Of a stretch of 64,000 bases of DNA, positions 9,933 through 19,031 are shown piece after piece. The stretch's first letter is position 1; each line of letters starts with the position of its first letter. The DNA is from Mycolicibacterium tokaiense. Lineage in GTDB: Bacteria > Actinomycetota > Actinomycetes > Mycobacteriales > Mycobacteriaceae. The position numbers and the translations under genes are program-made. The DNA lies in the NCBI RefSeq assembly GCF_010725885.1, contig NZ_AP022600.1, positions 5,704,001 to 5,768,000 of the forward strand. The letters run 5' to 3'. The notes under the pieces were generated by a model, which worked only from the letters and a program-made list of their open reading frames with translations, did no database searches and was not told the DNA's origin.

Positions 9933-9948
9933 GTAACGTCCGCGCAAC
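9933..9948. promoter_or_regulatory. Candidate GlnR box upstream of glnA1
   Basis: GTAAC, six bases, then GCAAC fits the mycobacterial GlnR pattern GTnAC-n6-GnAAC. It lies about 95 bases upstream of the glnA1 start. GlnR control of glnA1 under nitrogen limitation is established in mycobacteria; this exact site is inferred from the motif. Confidence 0.45.
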
Positions 9949-10042
9949 ATGTGGTTGACCGCAGTGCAACATCGGATCCATACCGTCAGCGCCGGGTTAA
10001 TTCCACGCACACTGCACCGACAGATGCACAAAGGAGCACTAA

Positions 10043-11479
10043 GTGGCAGACAAGACTGCTGACGACATCTTCAAGATGATCAAGGACGAAAACGTCGAGT
10101 ACGTCGACATCCGGTTCTGTGATCTGCCTGGTGTGGTTCAGCACTTCTCGATTCCCGCCGCCGCGTTCGACGAGAGCGTGTTCGAGGACGGGTTGGCATT
10201 CGACGGTTCGTCGGTGCGCGGCTTCCAGTCGATCCATGAGTCCGACATGATGCTGCTGCCGGATCCCGCGACCGCCCGCATCGACCCGTTCCGTGCGGCG
10301 AAGACGCTGAACCTCAGCTTCTTCGTGCACGACCCCTTCACCCGTGAGGCCTACTCGCGCGACCCGCGCAACGTGGCCCGTAAGGCCGAGAACTACCTGA
10401 CCAGCACCGGCATCGCCGACACCTGCTTCTTCGGTGCCGAGGCCGAGTTCTACATCTTCGACTCGGTGAGCTTCGACTCCAAGATGAACGGCACCTTCTA
10501 CGAGGTGGACTCCGAGTCCGGCTGGTGGAACAGCGGCGAGCCGTTCGAGGCCGACGGCTCCCCCAACCGCGGCTACAAGGTGCGTCCCAAGGGCGGCTAC
10601 TTCCCCGTCGCGCCGTACGACCACTACGTCGACCTGCGCGACCAGATGGCCACCAACCTGCAGAACGCCGGGTTCGTCCTGGAGCGTGGCCACCACGAGG
10701 TCGGCACTGCAGGCCAGGCTGAGATCAACTACAAGTTCAACACGCTGCTGCATGCGGCCGACGATGTGCAGCTGTTCAAGTACATCATCAAGAACACCGC
10801 CTGGGCCGCCGGCAAGACCGTCACCTTCATGCCCAAGCCGCTGTTCGGTGACAACGGTTCGGGCATGCACGCCCACCAGTCGCTGTGGAAGGACGGCAAG
10901 CCGCTGTTCCACGACGAGGCCGGGTACGCGGGTCTGTCGGACCTGGCCCGCCACTACATCGGCGGCATCCTGCACCACGCCCCGTCGCTGCTGGCGTTCA
11001 CCAACCCCACGGTGAACTCCTACAAGCGTCTGGTGCCGGGTTACGAGGCCCCGATCAACCTGGTCTACAGCCAGCGCAACCGCTCGGCCTGTGTGCGTAT
11101 CCCGATCACCGGCAACAACCCGAAGGCCAAGCGCCTCGAGTTCCGTTGCCCGGACAGCTCGGGCAACCCGTACCTGGCGTTCGCGGCCATGCTGATGGCC
11201 GGCATCGACGGCATCAAGAAGAAGATCGAGCCGCTGACCCCGGTCGACAAGGACCTCTACGAGCTGCCGCCGGACGAGGCCGCCGCCATCCCGCAGGCAC
11301 CGACCTCGCTGTCCGCCGTGATCGACAAGCTCGAAGAGGATCACGAGTACCTCACCGAAGGTGGCGTGTTCACCGAGGACCTCATCGAGACCTGGATCTC
11401 CTACAAGCGGGAGAACGAGATCATGCCGGTGCAGATCCGTCCGCACCCGTACGAGTTCAGCCTGTACTACGACGTGTAA
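10043..11479 (+). CDS. glnA1: Glutamine synthetase type I (GlnA1)
   Basis: ATP-dependent ammonia assimilation, glutamate to glutamine. The 478-residue protein has the GSI signatures [10 protein letters not shown], the ATP-site segment [17 protein letters not shown] and NRSACVRIP, plus the adenylylation loop [10 protein letters not shown] with Tyr406, the residue modified by GlnE. The start is GTG at 10043 with AAGGAG seven bases upstream. A GlnR-like box lies in the upstream region and a perfect intrinsic terminator follows. In M. tuberculosis glnE is the next gene; here it is 32 kb away, beyond an accessory island. Confidence 0.98.
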   Translation: MADKTADDIFKMIKDENVEYVDIRFCDLPGVVQHFSIPAAAFDESVFEDGLAFDGSSVRGFQSIHESDMMLLPDPATARIDPFRAAKTLNLSFFVHDPFTREAYSRDPRNVARKAENYLTSTGIADTCFFGAEAEFYIFDSVSFDSKMNGTFYEVDSESGWWNSGEPFEADGSPNRGYKVRPKGGYFPVAPYDHYVDLRDQMATNLQNAGFVLERGHHEVGTAGQAEINYKFNTLLHAADDVQLFKYIIKNTAWAAGKTVTFMPKPLFGDNGSGMHAHQSLWKDGKPLFHDEAGYAGLSDLARHYIGGILHHAPSLLAFTNPTVNSYKRLVPGYEAPINLVYSQRNRSACVRIPITGNNPKAKRLEFRCPDSSGNPYLAFAAMLMAGIDGIKKKIEPLTPVDKDLYELPPDEAAAIPQAPTSLSAVIDKLEEDHEYLTEGGVFTEDLIETWISYKRENEIMPVQIRPHPYEFSLYYDV

Positions 11480-11496
11480 TCACCACACGCGCAAAG

Positions 11497-11526
11497 ACGC
11501 CCCGTCCATCCGGACGGGGCGTTTTT
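11497..11526 (+). terminator. Intrinsic terminator of glnA1
   Basis: A perfect 11-bp stem (ACGCCCCGTCC with GGACGGGGCGT) closed by a four-base loop is followed at once by a T-run. It lies 17 bases past the glnA1 stop and is the clearest plus-strand terminator in the window. Confidence 0.92.
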
Positions 11527-11660
11527 GTTGTCCAGCAAGACATGGTTTGTCCGTCTAGAGATTTCACGGTCAACCATCGCCGGCGCGGATGTCCGAACAG
11601 CGCCTGCGCCGCATCGCGGCGAGGACACTGACAGAGGTCAGTCCTGTGTGAGGAGGAGTC

Positions 11661-11972
11661 ATGAAATACGTACTGACCTGGACCAGCCGGCTCAACGGCT
11701 CCGAGCGCGACAACGAAGACGCCATGCGCCGAGGCTCCGAGCTGTTCGCCAAATGGCAGGCACCGGAGGGCACCACGTTTCATCAGTTCGTCGGCCGCGT
11801 CGACGGCGCGGGCGGCTTTGCGGTGGTCGAGGCCGACACCATCGACGGCATCCTCGACGGCGTCTCCAAATTCGGTGCGCTCAATGCCTTCGAGGTCTTT
11901 CCGGTGGTCGACGTCGCCGACTGGATGGCTGCCGCCCAGGAAGGCATCGCGTTCCGGGAGTCGATCAGCTGA
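11661..11972 (+). CDS. DUF3303-like small protein
   Basis: A 103-residue soluble protein starting MKYVLTWTSR and containing FHQFVGRVDG and GGFAVVEAD, the pattern of small ferredoxin-fold (dimeric alpha-beta barrel) DUF3303 proteins. No enzymatic residues can be assigned. GAGGAG upstream supports the ATG at 11661. It lies between the glnA1 terminator and dtd, read in the same direction, and probably begins a new transcript. Confidence 0.75.
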   Translation: MKYVLTWTSRLNGSERDNEDAMRRGSELFAKWQAPEGTTFHQFVGRVDGAGGFAVVEADTIDGILDGVSKFGALNAFEVFPVVDVADWMAAAQEGIAFRESIS

Positions 11973-12004
11973 ATTCTCCTGCGCATGTGCTGTAGTTGCT
12001 GTCC

Positions 12005-12436
12005 ATGCGGGTCCTGCTCCAGCGCGTCACCTCGGCCAGTGTCACCGTCGGCGGACAGGTGATCGGCGCCATCACGCCGAATCCCCAGGGGCTGGTGGCG
12101 CTGGTGGGCGTCACCCATGACGACGACGCCGGCACCGCCCGGCGGATGGCCGAAAAGCTCTGGCAGTTGCGCATTCTCGACGACGAGCGCAGCGCCGCGG
12201 ACGTCGGCGCGCCCATCCTGGTGGTCAGCCAGTTCACCCTCTACGCCAACACCGTCAAGGGCCGGCGGCCGTCCTGGAACGCCGCCGCGCCCGCGGCGGC
12301 GGCCGAGCCGCTGGTGACCGCGCTGGCCGACGCGCTGCGCCACCTCGGTGCCACGGTGGCCACCGGGGTGTTCGGCGCCGACATGTCGGTGGCGCTGGTC
12401 AACGACGGTCCGGTGACGATCTTGCTGGAACTCTGA
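12005..12436 (+). CDS. dtd: D-aminoacyl-tRNA deacylase
   Basis: Hydrolyses D-amino acids wrongly attached to tRNA, and also Gly-tRNA(Ala). The 143-residue protein starts [13 protein letters not shown] as in the DTD family and has the hallmark SQFTLYA with KGRRPSW. The late GP motif (NDGPVTI) that builds the D-chiral pocket is present. The ATG at 12005 was chosen by homology; an in-frame start three codons earlier is possible. The downstream DoxX gene follows after about 30 bases in the same direction. Confidence 0.94.
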   Translation: MRVLLQRVTSASVTVGGQVIGAITPNPQGLVALVGVTHDDDAGTARRMAEKLWQLRILDDERSAADVGAPILVVSQFTLYANTVKGRRPSWNAAAPAAAAEPLVTALADALRHLGATVATGVFGADMSVALVNDGPVTILLEL

Positions 12437-12467
12437 CCGAGGGCGCCTCGAAAATTAGGGTGTGGCC

Positions 12468-12857
12468 ATGACTTCCAGATTCGACGCCCAGTTGGACAGC
12501 CGCTCCCCGCTCGCCCTCGGCGTGTTCCGCATCGTTGTCGGCCTGCTGTTCCTGCTGCATGGCACCTCGAAACTGCTCGGCTGGCCGGGCGGTCCGCAGG
12601 TTCCGGTGGGCACCTGGCCGTTCTGGTACGCCGGCATCATCGAGGTGGCGGTGGGTGTACTGGTCACCATCGGCCTGTTCACCCGCATCGCGGCGCTCAT
12701 CGGGGCGGGTCAGATGGCCGTCGCGTTCTTCTGGCAGCATCTGCCAGAAGATTTCTGGCCCATCAACAACGGCGGTGAACCCGCGGTGCTGTTCTGTTTT
12801 GCCTTCCTGCTGCTGGCCTTCACCGGCCCGGGTGCGCTGGCGGCCTCGCGCCGCTAA
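12468..12857 (+). CDS. DoxX-family membrane protein
   Basis: About 129 residues with four hydrophobic helices and the DoxX pattern near the N-terminus (GVFRIVVGLLFLLHGTSKL). DoxX-type proteins have been tied to membrane redox and oxidative-stress complexes in mycobacteria, but this member is uncharacterised. The ATG at 12468 has AGGG eight bases before it; a GTG six bases upstream is the alternative. The stop overlaps that of the converging LLM gene by four bases. Confidence 0.85.
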   Translation: MTSRFDAQLDSRSPLALGVFRIVVGLLFLLHGTSKLLGWPGGPQVPVGTWPFWYAGIIEVAVGVLVTIGLFTRIAALIGAGQMAVAFFWQHLPEDFWPINNGGEPAVLFCFAFLLLAFTGPGALAASRR

Positions 12858-13711
12858 TCCAGCTGCATGTCCCGCCGGAAGCGCGCCATGCCGTCGATCT
12901 TGTCGGCCGTCGAGCAGGTCGGCGGTGAGTAGTACATCCACGGCATGGTGATGACGCCGTCGATTCCTCCCGCTTCGGCCCGGGCGAAGTGCTCGGGCAG
13001 AAAAGCATCCGTCAGGGGTGTGATGACGGTGAAGTCGTCCATCGACAGTCCGCGCTCGGCGCGCAGTTCCGCCAACCGTGCCACCCGCGCCAGCGCCTCG
13101 TCGGTGGAGATGAGATCGCCGATCCAGCCGTCGTGGCGCGCCGCGCGACGCAAAGCGACATCGGAGAGTCCCCCGACGTAGATCGGGATCGGCGGCGGGG
13201 TGGGCTCCATCTCCAGCCGGGGTGCGCTGAAGAACTCGCCGCCGAAGTCGGTCCACCCCGGCTGCCACAGTTGTTGCATCAGGGTCAGCATCTCGTCGGT
13301 GCGGGCACCGCGTCGCTCGAACGGCCGGCCCAGCAGTTCGAACTCGTCGCGGCACCAGCCCACCCCCACCCCCAGGTCCAGTCGGCCGGCTGCCAGAACC
13401 GCCGCCGTCCCAATGGCTTTGGCTGCCGAGTAGGGCTCGCGCATGGCGGGGATGTAGACGGTGGTGATGAACCGCACCCGGGTGGTCACCGGGGCCAGCG
13501 CGCCGATCATCACCCAGGGATCGGGCCAAGGGGTGAACGGCTTCCAGCGTCGCCTGCCGTCGTCGGTGTAGGGATACGGTGTCGCCAGCGTCTCCAGATT
13601 CACCACATGGTCCGGGATGCCGATGCCGTCGAAGCCCAATTCGTCTGCAGCGCGGGCCACCTCGACGGCCTCTCGGATGTCCAGGAAGGCGATGCTGACA
13701 TAGAAGCGCAT
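12854..13711 (-). CDS. LLM-class (luciferase-like) F420-dependent oxidoreductase
   Basis: A 285-residue TIM-barrel protein of the bacterial luciferase-like superfamily. It shows the N-terminal pattern AADELGFDGIGIPDHVV and the segment RLDLGVGVGWCRDEF, both typical of mycobacterial F420-dependent members. It reduces or oxidises small organic molecules with F420 or FMN, substrate unknown. It follows the thioesterase gene at 13719 by seven bases, so the two form an operon read leftward. Confidence 0.82.
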   Translation of the reverse strand: MRFYVSIAFLDIREAVEVARAADELGFDGIGIPDHVVNLETLATPYPYTDDGRRRWKPFTPWPDPWVMIGALAPVTTRVRFITTVYIPAMREPYSAAKAIGTAAVLAAGRLDLGVGVGWCRDEFELLGRPFERRGARTDEMLTLMQQLWQPGWTDFGGEFFSAPRLEMEPTPPPIPIYVGGLSDVALRRAARHDGWIGDLISTDEALARVARLAELRAERGLSMDDFTVITPLTDAFLPEHFARAEAGGIDGVITMPWMYYSPPTCSTADKIDGMARFRRDMQLD

Positions 13712-13718
13712 GCCGGGG

Positions 13719-14348
13719 TCAGCCGGCTTCGCGCGCCCAGGCGGGGGTGATGAACACGCCCTCGGCTTCGACGGTCACCCCGTCGGCATCGGCGATGAAT
13801 CCCCGGGCGAAAGTCTTCACACCCTCCACCCGGTCGACGAACGCTTCGGCCCGCAGCCGGCCCAGCGGCGTGGCTCGGACGTACCGGCAGGTGATGGTGC
13901 CGGTGAAGTTCGGTTTGCGCAGCCCGGAGCTGGCCGCCTCGCCGAGGATGTGGTCGAGTACCAGCGCTGACATGCCGCCGTGCACATGCCCAGGCGGTCC
14001 TTCGTAGGCCGCCCCTAGTTCGAAGTCGGCGCTGCAGCGGTCCTGCTCGTCACGGGTGATCACCAACGGTGGCGCGATCGGATTGCGCAGGCCGATCACC
14101 GGGTTGCCCCAGGATCGGCTGCGTCCGTCGGCGTTCAACCGGACGCCGTACGCGCCGTCGATCTGTCGGGTGCGCAATCGGGCCGTCACCGCCTCGATGG
14201 CGGCCTGGGCCTCCCGGATGACGTCCTCGTCCATCTCGGTGCGGATGGTGACGTCCAACAGGTCGCGGACCGCGTCGGTGAACGGCTCGAAGTACGCGCG
14301 CTGCCGCTCGTGTTCGTTGTCACTGGTGACCTCGTGTGTAAACCGCAC
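13719..14348 (-). CDS. PaaI-like hotdog thioesterase
   Basis: A 209-residue protein whose C-terminal half is a hotdog thioesterase with the pattern GPPGHVHGGMSALVLDHILG, typical of acyl-CoA thioesterases. The N-terminal 90 residues are an extra helical region seen in actinobacterial relatives. The start used is GTG at 14348; no strong ribosome site is visible, so the true start may differ. It lies next to an LLM gene and is the last gene before the accessory island; a glnE-end-like sequence is just upstream. Confidence 0.78.
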   Translation of the reverse strand: MRFTHEVTSDNEHERQRAYFEPFTDAVRDLLDVTIRTEMDEDVIREAQAAIEAVTARLRTRQIDGAYGVRLNADGRSRSWGNPVIGLRNPIAPPLVITRDEQDRCSADFELGAAYEGPPGHVHGGMSALVLDHILGEAASSGLRKPNFTGTITCRYVRATPLGRLRAEAFVDRVEGVKTFARGFIADADGVTVEAEGVFITPAWAREAG

Positions 14349-14362
14349 CCGATCTTCATATC

Positions 14363-14411
14363 ACCGAGGGGTCTGCGAAACCGCGTCAGCCCCTTGAAGA
14401 CTTCGCGAATC
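14363..14411. repeat. Degenerate copy of the glnE 3' end at the left island boundary
   Basis: The 14 bases GCGAAACCGCGTCA at 14375-14388 are identical to 43727-43740, which include the glnE stop codon. Similarity continues on both sides: ACCGAGGGG against ACCGCGGGG, and about 16 of 22 bases matching into the glnE coding end. Read on the minus strand it gives AIREVFKG, compared with VVRKVFGG at the end of GlnE. It lies in the same orientation as the glnE end, 29 kb away. Confidence 0.6.
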
Positions 14412-14458
14412 GCCAACGCCGCAGTATGAACGGTGTCAGCCGCACCGAACTCGCTGGT

Positions 14459-15169
14459 TCACAGCACTCCCGCGCTGGCCCCCAGGTGGAGATAGTGCTG
14501 CCACACCTTGCCGGGCCGGTGCCCACCCCGGTCATAGCTCTCGCTGACGGCGGCCACCTCCTCGGTTGTCAGGGGCTGCAATCGGCCGCCGGTCTGCAGC
14601 GCCGTGAGCAGCGTTCTGGCGTTCTCCTCGAGGTCAAGGCAGTCCATGAACAGCACGTCGAAACGCTCCGCGACCAGAACTGTTCCGTGTGAGCGCAGCA
14701 GGCAGGCGTCTGCGTCGCCCAGGGTCCTGGCCACCGCGTCGCCCTGATCCCGGGTGCGGATGTGAGTGGGATCGGGATGCACAGCGAGACCCTCCGGGTG
14801 TTTGTACGCAAAATGCCGCATGGGAACCAACGCCGTGTCGACCATCGAAAATGACGTCGAGAGGGTCGGATGCCCGTGGCACACCACCCCGACATCGGGC
14901 CGTGCCCGGTAGACACCGGTGTGGATCGCGGTTTCGGCCGGTGGCGGCAGTTCACCGGCCACGAGCACCCCGTCGAGATCCACTTCGAGCAGGTCATCGG
15001 CCCGCAAACCGGCCCTGCTGGTGTCCCGCGGCTGTATCAGGATCCGATCAGTGCCGGGAATTCGCGCACTGACGTGTCCGCTGTAGTCCAGGATGCCGCA
15101 GAACACCAGCAGCCGGGTACAGATCACCAGTTCCTCGCGCAGGTCGGGCGCAGCGGTCGAAGCGGTCAT
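14459..15169 (-). CDS. Class II aldolase/adducin-family protein
   Basis: A 236-residue zinc-dependent aldolase-type protein. Likely metal ligands are in VVCHGHP (His-x-His) and a later His in LLRSHGTVL; the acidic residue in the AETAIHTGVYRARPDV segment is the usual catalytic one. Members cleave or decarboxylate hydroxyacids and sugar phosphates, for example fuculose-phosphate aldolase and HOPDC-type decarboxylases. The ATG at 15169 overlaps the stop of the upstream lyase gene (ATGA) and has AGGAAG before it. It is the last gene of the five-gene operon that starts at 19978 and probably carries out a late C-C cleavage or decarboxylation. Confidence 0.82.
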   Translation of the reverse strand: MTASTAAPDLREELVICTRLLVFCGILDYSGHVSARIPGTDRILIQPRDTSRAGLRADDLLEVDLDGVLVAGELPPPAETAIHTGVYRARPDVGVVCHGHPTLSTSFSMVDTALVPMRHFAYKHPEGLAVHPDPTHIRTRDQGDAVARTLGDADACLLRSHGTVLVAERFDVLFMDCLDLEENARTLLTALQTGGRLQPLTTEEVAAVSESYDRGGHRPGKVWQHYLHLGASAGVL

Positions 15170-16641
15170 GGTCTTCCTTCCTCGGAATTGTGGGCTGCGT
15201 GCATGACAAAAGCCTCGGGCCGCAGCAGGCGCGCCACTTCGTCTGCCGGCAGCCCCCCGAGTTCGGTCGCGAGTTCCGCCACCGGACGTCCGGACGCCAT
15301 GGCCACTTGTGCTATTTGCGCCGCCGCGGCGTAACCGATGACGGGAGTCAGGGCGGTGACCACGCCGATGGAGTTCATCACCGAGTCGCGGAGGTGCACC
15401 GGATTGGCGGTTATCCCCTCGATACATCGCGACACCAGCACGCGGCAGGCGGCGTCGAGGTGTCGGATCGACCGGAACAGCGTGTCGGCGATGATCGGCT
15501 CGAAGGCGTTGAGTTGCAGCTGACCGGCTTCAGCGGCCATGGTCACCGTCACATCGTTGCCGATCACCTGAAAAGCCACCTGATTGACCACCTCGGGGAT
15601 CACCGGGTTCACCTTGCCCGGCATGATGCTCGAACCAGCCTGAACAGCAGGCAGATTGATCTCGTTGAGACCGGCCCGCGGGCCCGACGAGAGCAGGCGC
15701 AGGTCGCTGCAGATCTTCGACAGTTTCACCGCGGTACGTTTGAGCACTCCGGAGATCTGGACAAACGCCCCGACATCCTGGGTGGCCTCCACCAGGTCCA
15801 CGGCCACCGACAGCTTCAACCCGGAGATCTCGGACAATCGGCGGCACACCAATTCCGGGTAGCCCGCCGGTGCGTTCAGACCGGTGCCGATGGCGGTTCC
15901 GCCCAGATTGACCTCGGTGATGAGGGTGGCGGCTTCGCGTAACCGCTGGGCGTCCTCCCCCACCATCACCGCGTAGGCCCCGAACTCCTGACCGAGGGTC
16001 ATCGGCACAGCGTCCTGAAGCTGCGTTCGACCCATCTTGACCAGATGGGCAAATTCTGTCGCTTTGGTCCGAAACGCCGACGCAGCTGATTCGAGGGTGC
16101 GGATGAGGTCGGACAACTGCAGCTGCAGCGCCACCTTGATCGCCGTCGGATAGCAGTCATTGGTGCTCTGGCTGAGGTTGACGTGGGAGAGCGGGTGCAG
16201 ATGCTCGTAGGTGCCCCGCGGCAGACCGAGAATCTCCAGGGCCCGGTTGGCGATCACCTCGTTGATGTTCATGTTGGTGGAGGTGCCCGCGCCGCCTTGG
16301 ATCATGTCCACGACGAAGCTGGTGTCGAGCCGGCCCGCCCGTACGTCGTCGCATGCCTCGACGATGGCCGAGGCCCGGCGGCCGTCCAGGAGACCCAACT
16401 GCTGGTTCGCCTGCGCAGCAGCCTGCTTCACCATCGCAAGCGCAACGATGAAGGCGGGGTGGTCTTTCAGCAGCACACCGCTGATGGGGAAGTTCGCGAC
16501 CGCGCGGGCGGTGTGGATGCCGTAGTACACCCGCGCGGGCAGCGTGATCGATCCGAGGGCATCGGTCTCTAGTCTGTGCGCCGAATCGCCGGCCGTGGCG
16601 GGGGCGGCCCCGCCACGGCCTTTCACCACCTCGGGGTGCAC
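15166..16641 (-). CDS. Aspartate ammonia-lyase/fumarase superfamily protein
   Basis: Homotetrameric lyase-type protein with the superfamily signature GSSIMPGKVNP and the substrate-binding segment GRTQLQDAVPMTLGQEF. It would eliminate ammonia or water from a succinyl-type compound to give fumarate. The N-terminus (DALGSITLPARVYYGIHTARA) matches AspA/FumC relatives, but about 25 extra residues precede it with the GTG start at 16641; a later start is possible. Overall resemblance is closer to AspA than FumC, so aspartase or a related amino-acid lyase activity is inferred. It follows the LLM gene by four bases and overlaps the aldolase start. Confidence 0.82.
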   Translation of the reverse strand: MHPEVVKGRGGAAPATAGDSAHRLETDALGSITLPARVYYGIHTARAVANFPISGVLLKDHPAFIVALAMVKQAAAQANQQLGLLDGRRASAIVEACDDVRAGRLDTSFVVDMIQGGAGTSTNMNINEVIANRALEILGLPRGTYEHLHPLSHVNLSQSTNDCYPTAIKVALQLQLSDLIRTLESAASAFRTKATEFAHLVKMGRTQLQDAVPMTLGQEFGAYAVMVGEDAQRLREAATLITEVNLGGTAIGTGLNAPAGYPELVCRRLSEISGLKLSVAVDLVEATQDVGAFVQISGVLKRTAVKLSKICSDLRLLSSGPRAGLNEINLPAVQAGSSIMPGKVNPVIPEVVNQVAFQVIGNDVTVTMAAEAGQLQLNAFEPIIADTLFRSIRHLDAACRVLVSRCIEGITANPVHLRDSVMNSIGVVTALTPVIGYAAAAQIAQVAMASGRPVAELATELGGLPADEVARLLRPEAFVMHAAHNSEEGRP

Positions 16642-16645
16642 CGCC

Positions 16646-17623
16646 TCAGCCGCGCAGGTGCGGCAGTACTTCGCGCCCCAGCAGTTCGATCTGATCGAAG
16701 AAGCGGTCGAACTTGAACCGGAAGTCGAACACCAGGTGCTCAGTGCCCAGGTCTTCGAATTTCTTCACCTCGGCAACCGCCTCCTGGGGGTTGCCCACGA
16801 TCAGCTGGCCCTCCAGGTCCTCGACTGTCTCGAAACGGCCTGACGGCGGCTTCACTGCGAACTTCGCTTTGTTGGCCCACGCCAAAAGCCCTGGGATGTT
16901 GACGTGTTTGAGCGCCTCATCTCGGGTCTCCTCGATGCTCGTCGGGGGGATCACCGCGATCGTGGGCATCGACTTGCCCTGTTCGTCGGCCAGCTTGCGC
17001 ATCGTGTCTATCCGTTTGGCCATGGTGCCCAAAGCAATTCGGCCCGGCATCCAGCCGTCGCAGAACTCGACGGCCAGCCGCGCCGATCTGGGGGTACCTC
17101 CGCAGTACCAGAACGGGATCCGCCCCCCGATCGGCTTGGGTTCGATGGTCACGTTCTCGAAGCTGAAGTTGTCGTCGGAGTAGTCGACGTCGTTCTCGGT
17201 GAACACCTTTCGCAAGATCTCGGCGTTGGAGCGCACCAATTCCACCCGATCGCGGTCGCCCCATCCAATGGCCTCGAACTCGTGGTCGAAGGTTCCTGCG
17301 CCGAACCCGAGGATCAGTCGCGGGCCGACCAGTTGGGTGATCGTACCCGCCATCAGCGCGGTGATCAGCGGATGACGGAACGGAATCAACGACCCGGTGC
17401 CCAGCTCGATCCGATCCGTGACAGCACCGATCGCCGTGAGCGTGGTGAGCGCATCGTAGAAGGTGCGATTGGGCTTCTCCATCTCGCCGTGCGGTTCGAA
17501 TACCAGATGGTCACGCACCCACACCGAGTCAAACCCGAGATCCTCCGCTAGCTTGGATCCTTCGAGCAGCTTTTCTTTGTCGGCGTGCTCACCGAAATGT
17601 GGCAGCAGAAGTCCGAACTTCAT
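16646..17623 (-). CDS. LLM-class flavin/F420-dependent oxidoreductase
   Basis: A 325-residue luciferase-like TIM barrel beginning MKFGLLLPHFG, with EDLGFDSVWVRDHLVF and LILGFGAGTFDHEFEAIGW segments. Such enzymes act with F420 or FMNH2 and often perform ring monooxygenation or hydride transfer on heterocycles. It lies between a dihydroorotase-like gene and an ammonia-lyase-like gene in one operon, so it probably works on the same substrate series. Cofactor choice cannot be decided from motifs alone; the fgd gene in the island favours F420. Confidence 0.85.
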   Translation of the reverse strand: MKFGLLLPHFGEHADKEKLLEGSKLAEDLGFDSVWVRDHLVFEPHGEMEKPNRTFYDALTTLTAIGAVTDRIELGTGSLIPFRHPLITALMAGTITQLVGPRLILGFGAGTFDHEFEAIGWGDRDRVELVRSNAEILRKVFTENDVDYSDDNFSFENVTIEPKPIGGRIPFWYCGGTPRSARLAVEFCDGWMPGRIALGTMAKRIDTMRKLADEQGKSMPTIAVIPPTSIEETRDEALKHVNIPGLLAWANKAKFAVKPPSGRFETVEDLEGQLIVGNPQEAVAEVKKFEDLGTEHLVFDFRFKFDRFFDQIELLGREVLPHLRG

Positions 17624-17654
17624 GTCAATGTCTCTTTTCTGTCGGGCTGTGGCG

Positions 17655-19031
17655 TCAGCGGTTGACCGTTGCGAGGCGGCCGTATCCCGGTTTGCCGATC
17701 ACCTCGCCGCCGCTGAACACTTCCTCACCGCGGACGAATGTCCGGTCGATGTTTGCGCTGATCTCCCGCCCGTCGTACGGCGTCCAGCCGCACCTGGACA
17801 GCACTTGGTCGTTGGCGATCGTCCAAGTCGAATTCATGTCGGCCACAACCAAATCGGCGTCCGCACCCACCTGGATCGTGCCTTTGGTACCCCACAAGCC
17901 GAACGCTTCGGCCGGGCGCGTGGCCACCAGGGAAACCACTCGATCCAGCGTCAGGTGGCCCTTGTTCACGGCGTCGAGCAGCAGCGGATAGTAATACTGG
18001 ATGCCGGGAGTGCCGGTGTGGCAGCTCCACATCTTGGTCCACCCGATTTCCTTCTCCTCTCGGGTGTGCGGCGCGTGGTCTGACGAGCAGATGTCGATGG
18101 TGCCGTCGACCATGCCTTCCCAGATCGCCTCCCGCCCTTCGTCAGGCACCCAGTAGGACAGTGCATAGGGCCCCAGTCGTTCGACGTCATCCCAGGTCGA
18201 CAAGAAAGGTGCCCAGTGGTTCACCTCGCAGGTGACGTCGACACCCGCGGCCTTGGCCCGACGCACTGCGTCGATGGATCGCTTGGTTTGCATGTGAGCG
18301 ATGTGGATCGGACAACCGGACGCCTCGGCCAGCCGGAGGCAGACGTCGATCGCGGTGTCCCAGATGACCCCCGAACGGGCCGCATAGGCGCTCGCGTACG
18401 CCTGCGGCGTGTTCTCGCCGCGCGCCAGATATTCGCCCTCGATGTAATCCATGAGTGCCTGGTCATGCGGGTGAATGATGAACCTGGCGCCGGTCTTGGC
18501 AATGAGGTCCATCATCTTGAGCAGATGCCCGTGATCGTGCATGCCCGTGCCCGCCGGGTGTGGATAGGTCCGCCCGGTGTCGACCACCATGTAGATCTTG
18601 TAGGCGTTGATGCCCATCTCGGCCATCGGTTGTATCTGGTCGTAGTTCGTGGGCGCCGGGTTGTGGTTGTAGTCGACGATCGACGTCCGCGAGTACCGTT
18701 CGAACACGTCGGTCAAGGTCTCGACGTCGTTGGTCGGCGGATTCAGGTTGGGCATACCGAAAATGGTGGTGACCCCGCCGACGGCAGCCTGCCTGCTCGT
18801 GGTTTCGATATCCTCCTTGTGCTCGAAACCCGGTTCGCGGGTGTGTACGTGAACATCGACCATGCCGGGCAGTACCACCTTGCCGCTGGCGTCGACTGTG
18901 CGATCGGCGTCGATGTGCAGCGAACCATCCACCAGCCCGACGATTTTCCCGTCCTGGACCAGCACGTCGGCCGTGAGACCTCCGGAGGGGGTCAGGACCG
19001 TACCACCGGTCACCCTCAGATTGACACTCAT
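17655..19031 (-). CDS. Dihydroorotase/hydantoinase-type cyclic amidohydrolase
   Basis: A 458-residue amidohydrolase with the metal motif DVHVHTREPG near residue 60, an IHPHDQAL histidine, an IHIAHMQT histidine and a late SSDHAPHTREEKE aspartate, as in dihydroorotase, allantoinase and hydantoinase. The usual carboxylated lysine is probably the one in NAYKIYM. Such enzymes open cyclic amide or ureide rings. The ATG at 19031 overlaps the hydrolase stop (ATGA). Because the operon lacks pyrimidine biosynthesis genes, a catabolic ring-opening role is more likely than orotate synthesis; the actual ring is unknown. Confidence 0.86.
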   Translation of the reverse strand: MSVNLRVTGGTVLTPSGGLTADVLVQDGKIVGLVDGSLHIDADRTVDASGKVVLPGMVDVHVHTREPGFEHKEDIETTSRQAAVGGVTTIFGMPNLNPPTNDVETLTDVFERYSRTSIVDYNHNPAPTNYDQIQPMAEMGINAYKIYMVVDTGRTYPHPAGTGMHDHGHLLKMMDLIAKTGARFIIHPHDQALMDYIEGEYLARGENTPQAYASAYAARSGVIWDTAIDVCLRLAEASGCPIHIAHMQTKRSIDAVRRAKAAGVDVTCEVNHWAPFLSTWDDVERLGPYALSYWVPDEGREAIWEGMVDGTIDICSSDHAPHTREEKEIGWTKMWSCHTGTPGIQYYYPLLLDAVNKGHLTLDRVVSLVATRPAEAFGLWGTKGTIQVGADADLVVADMNSTWTIANDQVLSRCGWTPYDGREISANIDRTFVRGEEVFSGGEVIGKPGYGRLATVNR